From positions 62,001 to 126,000 of the forward strand of contig NZ_JAFKON010000007.1 in NCBI RefSeq assembly GCF_022803015.1: DNA of 64,000 nt, read 5' to 3'. This DNA is from Arthrobacter humicola (lineage in GTDB: Bacteria; Actinomycetota; Actinomycetes; Actinomycetales; Micrococcaceae). Position numbers and translations under genes: made by a program. The number at the start of each line of letters is the position of its first letter. Position 1 is the stretch's first letter. The notes beneath the pieces were generated by a model. The model was given only the letters and a program-made list of their open reading frames with translations, did not search any database and was not told the origin of the DNA. Below, piece after piece: positions 58,486 to 64,000 of this stretch.

Positions 58486-58491
58486 TAAACT
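58486..58491 (+). promoter_or_regulatory. Candidate -10 box for smpB
   Basis: TAAACT fits TANNNT and lies 58 bp before the smpB GTG. Confidence 0.42.
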
Positions 58492-58549
58492 GGAAAGACT
58501 CCGCACCACCTGGCCGGAGTGAACCACCAACAAACCGAGGAGTCCTACC

Positions 58550-59020
58550 GTGCCCAAAGAAAGTGGCCGTAAGGTAGTGGCCACCAACCGCAAGGCCCGG
58601 CACGACTATCACGTCCTTGACACCTATGAGGCCGGCATCGCGCTGATGGGCACGGAAGTGAAGTCCCTGCGCGAGGGCCATGCCTCGATGGTGGACGGCT
58701 TCTGCACGTTCTACAACGACGAGCTGTGGATGGAGGGCATCCACATCCCCGAGTATCACCAGGGGAGCTGGACGAACCACGCCGCACGCCGCCGTCGCAA
58801 GCTGCTGCTGCACCGCGAAGAGCTCACGAAGATCTCGCACAAGATCCGCGAGTCGGGCTTCACGATCGTGCCGCTGCAGCTGTACTTCGTGGACGGCCGT
58901 GCGAAGGTCGAAATCGGCGTCGCCCGCGGCAAGAAGGAATATGACAAGCGCCAGACACTGCGCGAACAGCAGGACAAGCGCGAGGCCCAGCGCGTCATGC
59001 GCGAACGCAACCGCCGCTAG
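58550..59020 (+). CDS. smpB: tmRNA-binding protein SmpB
   Basis: This 156-residue protein carries tmRNA into stalled ribosomes. It has the core KARHDYHVLDTYEAGIALMG, GTEVKSLREGHASMVDGFC, ENE-like INDEL-type loop (YNDELWMEGIHIPEY) and a basic C-terminal tail (KKEYDKRQTLREQQDKREAQ) that enters the mRNA channel. The GTG start follows GAGGAG. The tmRNA gene lies 111 bp downstream, as in many actinobacteria. Confidence 0.97.
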   Translation: MPKESGRKVVATNRKARHDYHVLDTYEAGIALMGTEVKSLREGHASMVDGFCTFYNDELWMEGIHIPEYHQGSWTNHAARRRRKLLLHREELTKISHKIRESGFTIVPLQLYFVDGRAKVEIGVARGKKEYDKRQTLREQQDKREAQRVMRERNRR

Positions 59021-59071
59021 CGCGCCGCAGGCTGTCACGGTGCCAGGGAATGTTTCCCGGAGGCGGTGCGT

Positions 59072-59077
59072 TATGAT
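59072..59077 (+). promoter_or_regulatory. Candidate -10 box for tmRNA
   Basis: TATGAT matches TATAAT at five of six positions. It lies 55 bp before the mature tmRNA 5' end, leaving a short leader for RNase P to remove. No good -35 is seen at 17 bp. Confidence 0.38.
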
Positions 59078-59131
59078 TGGTAGTCCGGGAAGGATCCGAA
59101 AGTGTCCGGTCCGGGTTTGATAAAAAAATAC

Positions 59132-59497
59132 GGGGATGATCGGTTTCGACGATGTTAGTCGCGACAGGTGAAGCGGGCCGAGGATGCAGAATTATCTCGT
59201 AAACGCTGTCTGCAAACCAATAAGTGCCGAATCAAAACGCACTGACTTCGCTCTCGCTGCCTAAGCAGTAAGACAGTCCGTCAGCCCGAGGTTGCTATTG
59301 CCCCGGATCCTGGCGTCATTTAGATAGCCACTGCTGTTTACCTCCGTCATCGGGGTAAACGGGACTCTTAGATGACTGGGCCCGGATCAGCCAGCTGTTT
59401 GCAGCATGGCTGGGGCCGAGAAATTCCAACGCAAACTGCGCCCGGAGAAGCCCTGACAACACGACATCGGACGGGGGTTCAATTCCCCCCATCTCCA
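59132..59497 (+). ncRNA. ssrA: Transfer-messenger RNA (tmRNA, 10Sa)
   Basis: The 5' end GGGGATG (59132-59138) pairs with CATCTCC (59490-59496) to make the tRNA-like acceptor stem, with A59497 as discriminator. CCA is not encoded. A T-arm with TTCAATT is at 59478-59484. The tag reading frame ends ...AESKRTDFALAA with UAA at 59262-59264; the resume codon is not certain. The sequence between holds pseudoknot-type GC stems. Ends are set from the acceptor pairing. Confidence 0.95.
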
Positions 59498-59543
59498 CAT
59501 AGGGGCCCGGCAACGGCGCTCCACCCCGTATTGGGTTCACAAA

Positions 59544-59573
59544 ACTCCCCGCCGGCTTCTGCCGGCGGGGAGT
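59544..59573 (+). terminator. tmRNA terminator
   Basis: A perfect 13-bp stem (59544-59556 with 59561-59573) has loop TTCT, 47 bp after the tmRNA 3' end. Confidence 0.85.
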
Positions 59574-59588
59574 CTTGTGCTTAAAGCC

Positions 59589-59628
59589 AAAGAGGAGGGA
59601 AGCGTCTTCCGACACTTCCCTCCTCTTT
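59589..59628 (-). terminator. Terminator of the SHOCT gene
   Basis: A 14-bp perfect stem (59589-59602 with 59615-59628) begins with AAA and ends with TTT, so it is a terminator on either strand. It lies 15 bp after the SHOCT stop. Confidence 0.8.
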
Positions 59629-59642
59629 GCAGTTTCTTGTCA

Positions 59643-59987
59643 CTACATGCCGAGGATCTTCGCCTTCTGGACGCCAAACTCTTGTTCCGTGAGAATCCCT
59701 TGATCCTTCAGCGCCCCGAGCTGCTTGAGCTGTTCGAGGGCTTCGTTTGAGATGCCGCCGGCAGCCGGGGGAGGGGGTGGTGGCTGCTGGTAGACCGGCT
59801 GCTGGTAGGCCTGCGGCGGTGGCTCCTGCTGGGCCATCTGCGAATCGTAGGCCTCCTGCTGCTTGGCCGCGGTCGCGGCGTCCTTCTCGGCAAACTTGTT
59901 GGCCTGGCGGCGCTGGACCCGGCCGCTGACTGCACTGGCTGTCCCGGCAACCACCGCCGTCCGCCCTATACCTCTGAGAAGTCCCAT
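59643..59987 (-). CDS. SHOCT domain protein
   Basis: This 114-residue protein has a short hydrophobic N-terminus (GIGRTAVVAGTASAVSG), a Gln/Pro-rich centre (about 44-76, including a run of six prolines), and a C-terminal SHOCT motif (LEQLKQLGALKDQGILTEQE, then FGVQKAKIL). SHOCT segments are short helical modules thought to aid oligomerisation. The ATG has AGGAGAAA upstream. It follows the DUF6325-type gene by 33 bp, a common pairing. Confidence 0.88.
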   Translation of the reverse strand: MGLLRGIGRTAVVAGTASAVSGRVQRRQANKFAEKDAATAAKQQEAYDSQMAQQEPPPQAYQQPVYQQPPPPPPAAGGISNEALEQLKQLGALKDQGILTEQEFGVQKAKILGM

Positions 59988-60020
59988 AATTTTCTCCTGT
60001 CGGATTGCTTCCTGTGTGTC

Positions 60021-60509
60021 TTACGCGTCGGGTGCCTGCGACACGGCGGGTGCCGTCGTCTCGGCGTCGAGGGCCTCGAGGGCATCGAGTGCTTCCATCA
60101 CGTCCGGAGCAGGGATCCGCGTGCTCGCGATGAGTTCGCCCCCGCTGTCCCGAACGGCCGCCACGAACGGTGCCGCCCAGATGTTCTCGTAGACGATCAG
60201 CGCGGCCACAGTCCCGGGGAGCAGCGCGGCCGAGGCCTCGGCGATGTCGTCATCGCCCAAGAGCCCGGTCCGGGCTCCCTCGAAGTAGGAGAACCCCGCC
60301 GCCGGACCGCCTGGGTCGGTGAGTTCGAGCACCTCGACAGATCCGTCGTCATTCTTCATGACGACGAGGAGATCGAAGAGGCGGATCACGCCCTGCTCGA
60401 CGAGCTTAACGAGTTCCTCACTCGCCTGTCCCGTCAGTCCCGATACGGGGAACTCCAGGAGTACGAAGTCGACCGGCCCGTGGGCCTCAGTCTCCGGTGT
60501 GATTGTCAC
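60021..60509 (-). CDS. DUF6325 family protein
   Basis: This 162-residue soluble protein begins with HGPVDFVLLEFPVSGLTGQ, followed by LVEQGVIRLFDLLVVMKNDDGSVEVLELTD and a segment around VAALIVYENIWAAPFVAAVR. This matches the DUF6325/DUF1269-like group that often accompanies SHOCT proteins in actinobacteria. Function is unknown; a membrane-stress role has been supposed for relatives but is not shown here. The GTG at 60509 has GGAGG upstream (complement of about 60517-60521). A longer frame to 60692 has no box. Confidence 0.8.
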   Translation of the reverse strand: MTITPETEAHGPVDFVLLEFPVSGLTGQASEELVKLVEQGVIRLFDLLVVMKNDDGSVEVLELTDPGGPAAGFSYFEGARTGLLGDDDIAEASAALLPGTVAALIVYENIWAAPFVAAVRDSGGELIASTRIPAPDVMEALDALEALDAETTAPAVSQAPDA

Positions 60510-60774
60510 TGGTATTCCTCCGGTCTGTGTCGAGCACGCTGTCTGGCGCACTGGTCTTAGTGTGGGCGGTCCCCGCCGGGCCGTCACCACCCGCGTCGAA
60601 TGATTCCGATGGGGGCCGCGCCGCTCAACGGTTGGAACTGCCCCGCGGACATGGCCCCGGAATGGGACCTCTCGGTCGGATTCCAAGACCACTAAACCGC
60701 CAACGGGAGATTGTCACATCATCCATTTCGGGTGAGCCCCCAGCCCGCCGCGACGTGTCAGGCCAATACGACAA

Positions 60775-60802
60775 GAGGCCGGAAGCAACGGCTTCCGGCC
60801 TC
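60775..60802 (-). terminator. Terminator of the 44-residue gene, in an otherwise empty 301-bp gap
   Basis: A 12-bp perfect stem (60775-60786 with 60791-60802) has loop AACG, eight bases after the small gene's stop. The rest of 60510-60774 shows no gene or clear signal apart from the upstream region of the DUF6325 gene. Confidence 0.75.
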
Positions 60803-60810
60803 TCGATATT

Positions 60811-60945
60811 TCAGCGCTTCTTGATGTGTGCCACTGGGTCGGTGTGGGCATCGACGATGTGTTTCGCCTTCTTCTCTGCCCGTTTTTCCTTGATGGTTTT
60901 AACCGACTTCTTCGACACGCTCTGGTGCGGCGTCTTGTCAGGCAT
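60811..60945 (-). CDS. 44-residue basic small protein
   Basis: The gene encodes MPDKTPHQSVSKKSVKTIKE and then KRAEKKAKHIVDAHTDPVAH plus IKKR: 13 Lys/Arg in 44 residues and no Cys or Trp. GGGAGAG lies just before the ATG and a 12-bp hairpin follows the stop, so it has its own translation and termination signals. I do not recognise a family with certainty. The Lys-rich helix suggests nucleic-acid or ribosome contact, which is inference. Confidence 0.72.
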   Translation of the reverse strand: MPDKTPHQSVSKKSVKTIKEKRAEKKAKHIVDAHTDPVAHIKKR

Positions 60946-60992
60946 GGTGCTCTCCCTCACGGCAGGGGCCAGGGGTAGCCCCGTCTTTTAAG

Positions 60993-61364
60993 CTACGCCT
61001 CGGGAACGGCGGCGTCCACGATCCCTGCGAAACGGCTGCCGACGCCGTCGTACACACTGCGCACGAGCCCGGGCCCGAGCACGGGGATCTCGCGTGCCTC
61101 GTGGTGCACGCAGCAGACGTACGTGAATTCCGGCCACCATTTTTTGGGCCGGGCCGCTTCGGAGAATCCGCAGACGGCACAGGTGAGCTGGACCCAGACG
61201 GGCCGCTTGCCGGTGCGGTTTGCCTTGGACTGGACCAGCCACGCCGGCGGGTTGTCCAGCAGCTCGCCCAGCTCGGCCTCGGACAGCCGGGGCGGGATGC
61301 CGTGACGGTGCGCCATTTCCAGGGGAATGTCGAGGATCTGGGCTGCTTCACGTCGGGTAACCAT
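60993..61364 (-). CDS. Conserved hypothetical protein with Cys/His cluster
   Basis: This 123-residue protein has an N-terminal helical part with ELLDNPPAWLVQSKANRTGK, resembling short actinobacterial PPAWL-motif proteins. A CAVC pair (about 62-65) and CCVHH (about 84-88) could bind a metal. No named family is certain. TATCGT lies six bases before the ATG with no ribosome-binding site, so the transcript may be leaderless. The 44-residue gene follows 47 bp downstream. Confidence 0.72.
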   Translation of the reverse strand: MVTRREAAQILDIPLEMAHRHGIPPRLSEAELGELLDNPPAWLVQSKANRTGKRPVWVQLTCAVCGFSEAARPKKWWPEFTYVCCVHHEAREIPVLGPGLVRSVYDGVGSRFAGIVDAAVPEA

Positions 61365-61451
61365 CCTTCAACGATACGGGAACGACGGCGGCCCGAAGCC
61401 ACCACGGCGCCCCGGTGTTACCCTCGCCACACCGGCGGAGGCCTGAGGTTT

Positions 61452-61823
61452 TCAGCCGGCGAGGGCAAGCCCAAGCGCCGCGGCCGCGAGCCCCGCGAGA
61501 AGGTTCGCGCCGATGTTGAGCGCCGCCGCCCGGTACCGCTCTTCGCTGACCAGGCGGACCGTCGCGGTGGTCCATGAGCTGAAGGTGGTCAGGCCGCCGG
61601 CGAGACCGGTTGCGATCGCGGCGTGCCAGTCGGCGCCCAGCTCCAGGTGGCCGGTCAAGCCGATGGACCAACCGATGATGAAAGATCCGGCGACGTTGAC
61701 CGTGAGCGTCGCCCAGGGCCAGTGCGGTCGGGAGCCCTGATGGTGCGCGAACCAAGAGTCGACGGCGAACCGCAGGAGTGCTCCCGCCACCCCGCAGGCC
61801 CCGACCACCAGCGCGGTCATCAT
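61452..61823 (-). CDS. crcB: Fluoride channel subunit CrcB/Fluc
   Basis: This 123-residue protein has four membrane helices. It has the Fluc hallmarks WATLTVNVAGSFIIG (pore Asn) and GLAGGLTTFSSWTTAT (the TTF-S motif with the pore Phe and track Thr/Ser). It expels fluoride. It pairs with the upstream crcB, probably as a heterodimer. Its ATG overlaps the upstream stop (ATGA). Confidence 0.94.
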   Translation of the reverse strand: MMTALVVGACGVAGALLRFAVDSWFAHHQGSRPHWPWATLTVNVAGSFIIGWSIGLTGHLELGADWHAAIATGLAGGLTTFSSWTTATVRLVSEERYRAAALNIGANLLAGLAAAALGLALAG

Positions 61824-62269
61824 TGGGCACCGCCGCGGAGGTCGGCGATCGCCTTGCCGGTTTTCCAGCCGGCCGCCGCGGCCCCGAGGCCCAGGACGAG
61901 CGAGAGCCCGAGGTAGGCCAGCCACGTGGCGTGGTAGCCGCCGCGGATCTGCTGGTCAATGGCGATCACCAGCGCCGAAAAGGTGGTGAAGGAACCCAGG
62001 AGGCCGGGGCCGATGCCGGCCCGCAGCCAGAAAGCCGTCTGTGGCCGCGCGATCCAGAGGGTGGTCAGGGTGGCCAGAACGAAACTCCCGGAGACATTGA
62101 TCGCCAACGTGGTCCACGGCACCGCGCCGGCGCTTTCGGGAAAAATCAGGCCGGCGCCGAAACGCAGCTCGGTTCCGATCAGCCCGCCGACGGCGACGGC
62201 GGACCAGGCCTTCCAGCCCGGCACGCCGGGGCGCGGCACGGCCCGGCGCTCGTCCAGCGCACCCTTCAC
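61820..62269 (-). CDS. crcB: Fluoride channel subunit CrcB/Fluc (second subunit)
   Basis: This 149-residue protein has an N-terminal cytoplasmic extension of about 20 residues, then four helices with WTTLAINVSGSFVLA and GLLGSFTTFSALVIAI, the pore Asn and Phe motifs. Two-gene Fluc systems assemble as antiparallel heterodimers. The GTG start is directly after the mntR stop, so it is co-transcribed with mntR. There is no fluoride riboswitch in front of it, because there is no room. Confidence 0.94.
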   Translation of the reverse strand: MKGALDERRAVPRPGVPGWKAWSAVAVGGLIGTELRFGAGLIFPESAGAVPWTTLAINVSGSFVLATLTTLWIARPQTAFWLRAGIGPGLLGSFTTFSALVIAIDQQIRGGYHATWLAYLGLSLVLGLGAAAAGWKTGKAIADLRGGAQ

Positions 62270-62983
62270 TCAGCTCTCCGTGACGCTGCAGCCGGCGTGC
62301 CCGGCATCGCTGTGGACCCAGAGGGCCGAGGCGACCTCGTCGGCGAAATCGAATTCGCGCGGTGCCGGGGCGGAACCGATCCGCACTACCATGGGGCCAC
62401 CGAAGGGACGCCGGCCCACCACCTCCACTTCGGCGTCGAGGTCGATGTCCTCTGCGGCGAGATAGCGCAGGAGCTCCGGGTTGTCGTCGCTGATCCGGGT
62501 GATCCGGCCGGTGTGGCCGTCGTCGAGTTCGCTCAGGCGGTGGGCGGCGGGCATCAGCACCGAGCCGTCGGCTGCCGGGATGGGATCGCCGTGCGGGTCC
62601 CGGGTGGGGTTCCCCAGCTTGGCCGCCATGCGTTCAATAAAGGTGTCCGAGACGGCGTGCTCCAGGAGTTCGGCTTCGTCGTGGACCTCGTCCCAGCGGT
62701 ATCCCAGCTCGCGGACGAGGAAAGTCTCGATCAGCCGGTGCCGCCGGACCATGGACAGGGCGAGCCGGACTCCATCGCTGGTGAGCGTGACGGCGCTGTA
62801 GGGCTTGTGGTCTACGAGGCCCTGGTCTTTGAGTTTGCGGACCATTTCCGACACCGAGGAGTTGGCGACGCCCAGGCGCTGCGCCAGCTGCGTGGAGGTG
62901 ATGGGCTTGCGCTGCCACTCGGTGAACGAATAGATGACCTTGACGTAGTCCTCGATCGAGGAGGAGGGCGTACTGGTCTTCAC
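62270..62983 (-). CDS. mntR: Manganese-dependent DtxR-family repressor (MntR type)
   Basis: This 237-residue regulator has an N-terminal winged helix (about 1-70; SIEDYVKVIYSF, LAQRLGVANSSVSEMVRKLK). A dimerisation/metal domain (72-140) has HDEAELLEHAVSDTFIERM, with metal-binding Glu/His positions. The C-terminal SH3/FeoA-like domain starts about residue 160. The adjacent mntH points to Mn control. TAGGCT lies seven bases before the GTG, so it may have its own leaderless promoter in the 16-bp gap after mntH. Confidence 0.88.
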   Translation of the reverse strand: MKTSTPSSSIEDYVKVIYSFTEWQRKPITSTQLAQRLGVANSSVSEMVRKLKDQGLVDHKPYSAVTLTSDGVRLALSMVRRHRLIETFLVRELGYRWDEVHDEAELLEHAVSDTFIERMAAKLGNPTRDPHGDPIPAADGSVLMPAAHRLSELDDGHTGRITRISDDNPELLRYLAAEDIDLDAEVEVVGRRPFGGPMVVRIGSAPAPREFDFADEVASALWVHSDAGHAGCSVTES

Positions 62984-62999
62984 AGACCTAAGCCTACCG

Positions 63000-64000
63000 T
63001 CAGCTGCCTCCGGAGAAAGTGAGCCACAGCAGGACCAGGTTAAGGGCCACGACGAGCACCACGCTGATGATGGCGGCGACTCGGAGGGCCGGGCCGTCGG
63101 CGAACCGGCCCATCAGGGCTTTGTTGCTGGTCAGCACCACCAGCGGGACCAGGACAAAGGGAATCCCGAAGCTGAGGACCACCTGGCTCAGGACGAGCGC
63201 CCAGGTGGGGTCGAAGCCCACCGCCAGCAGCACGACGGCGGGGATGAGGGTCACGACGCGCCGGGCCATGACGGGGATCCGGATCTTGAGCAGGCCCTGC
63301 ATGATGGTGCCGCCGGCATAGCAGCCCACTGAGGTCGATGCCAGGCCGGAGGCGAGCAGCCCGACCGCGAAGATCACGCCGACGATCGGACCGAGATTGG
63401 CGGTGATGGCGGCGTGCGCGCCCTCGATCGTGTCCGTGCCTTCTTCGCCGCCGAGGGTGGAGGCGGCCAGGAGCAGCATGCCGATGTTGACCAGTCCGGC
63501 GATCGCGAGGGCGGCCACGACGTCGAACCGGGTGGCCCGGACCAGGCGCGCGATGGCCGCCGGGGGAACATGCAGGTGTTCGTCCGGCCGGTGCCGGTCC
63601 CGGGACAGGGCCGAGTGGACGTAGATGGCGTGCGGCATGACGGTGGCCCCGAGCATGCTGGCGGCCAACAGGACGGTGTCCGGTCCCTGGAAGCCGGGCA
63701 TGAGCCCGGCCAGGGCGGCTCCCGGATCGGGCGGGCTGATGAAAAGCCCGGCCAGGAAGCCGACTGTGATGATGCCGAGCAGGAACATGATGATGAATTC
63801 AAACGGCCGCTGTTTCTGCCGGGCCTGGACCGCGAGCAGGAGCATCGACACGGCGCCGACAATCAGGGCGCCAAGGGGGAGGGGCAGGCCGAAAAGCAGG
63901 TACAGGGCGATTGCGCCGCCCACCACCTCCGCGAGATCGGTGGCGGCGGCGACAACTTCGGCCTGCACCCAGAAGGCGCGGCGCCAGAACGGCTTGAGCC
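63000..64000 (-). CDS. mntH: Nramp manganese transporter MntH, 5' part cut by window edge
   Basis: The frame continues through the right edge; 333 codons are visible. The Nramp signature VQAEVVAAATDLAEVVGGAI lies at the cut end, and the MPHAIYVHS motif of helix 6 holds the Met of the metal site. About nine helices remain. It imports Mn(II), possibly Fe(II), with protons. A GTG at 63968 is internal and not the start, because the codons before it (KPFWRRAFW) match the family. MntR follows and probably represses it. Confidence 0.95.
   Translation of the reverse strand, partial: LKPFWRRAFWVQAEVVAAATDLAEVVGGAIALYLLFGLPLPLGALIVGAVSMLLLAVQARQKQRPFEFIIMFLLGIITVGFLAGLFISPPDPGAALAGLMPGFQGPDTVLLAASMLGATVMPHAIYVHSALSRDRHRPDEHLHVPPAAIARLVRATRFDVVAALAIAGLVNIGMLLLAASTLGGEEGTDTIEGAHAAITANLGPIVGVIFAVGLLASGLASTSVGCYAGGTIMQGLLKIRIPVMARRVVTLIPAVVLLAVGFDPTWALVLSQVVLSFGIPFVLVPLVVLTSNKALMGRFADGPALRVAAIISVVLVVALNLVLLWLTFSGGS

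Noticed and set aside
59044..59060. GGGAA/TTCCC hairpin after smpB as a terminator
   Set aside because: Only about five pairs, and it lies where the tmRNA promoter is expected.
61452..62269. Fluoride riboswitch in front of crcB
   Set aside because: The crcB genes start at or inside the previous stop codon, leaving no untranslated leader.

Overview
The window reads as chromosome from a high-GC actinobacterium of the Micrococcaceae (Arthrobacter or Pseudarthrobacter type). The evidence is the strong G/C bias at third codon positions, many GTG starts and ATGA/GTGA gene overlaps, TANNNT-type -10 boxes, a whiB1-type regulator, and a core gene order shared with Mycobacterium tuberculosis (mtrA-mtrB-lpqB-comF-hpf-secA, then an Rv3235-like gene, pdtaS and whiB1). 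I see no insertion sequence, prophage, CRISPR array, rRNA or tRNA. The only stable RNA gene is tmRNA.

Region 1 (1-11.3 kb) begins with a cut-off DUF4166 gene. It continues with the MtrAB-LpqB cell-envelope signalling operon, a ComF-type phosphoribosyltransferase, long-form HPF, a YcaQ/AlkX-like DNA glycosylase and SecA, closed by a strong terminator. Region 2 (11.5-16 kb) has an Rv3235-like protein, a LysM membrane protein, a hypothetical gene, a BldC-like small HTH protein, and a SAF (CpaB-like) plus CpaE-like pair belonging to a Tad/Flp pilus. Region 3 (16-28 kb) has a 1615-residue NAD-glutamate dehydrogenase, the PdtaS sensor kinase, WhiB1, a small membrane protein, and a large orphan FHA-FtsK/EssC-like ATPase carrying a collagen-like Gly-Pro tract.

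Region 4 (28-46 kb) is a surface-polysaccharide locus. It contains galactofuranose synthesis and polymerisation (glf and a GlfT2-like enzyme), an ABC exporter (wzm/wzt), an acyltransferase, a DUF6541 membrane protein, dTDP-rhamnose genes (rmlA, rmlB, fused rmlCD), four further GT2 enzymes, a DUF2304 protein and a flippase. Together they could make and export a rhamnose/galactofuranose-containing glycan. A secreted GH25 muramidase with four C-terminal repeats follows at 46.2-48.7 kb.

Region 5 (49-54 kb) is the main Tad pilus operon (cpaF, tadB, tadC, a small pilin-like protein, and three TadE/TadG-like minor pilins). Region 6 (54-59.6 kb) is the conserved block prfB-ftsE-ftsX-M23 hydrolase-smpB-ssrA. 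Region 7 (59.6-64 kb) is a minus-strand run: a SHOCT protein, a DUF6325-type protein, a 44-residue basic protein, a Cys-containing hypothetical, two crcB fluoride-channel genes, mntR, and mntH cut off by the right edge.

The most interesting non-coding signal is a 9-base motif, TTRTCCACA. The three exact copies I found all lie 60-114 bp upstream of comF and of the two separated pilus operons, in the same orientation as those genes. This suggests a shared DNA-uptake/pilus regulon.
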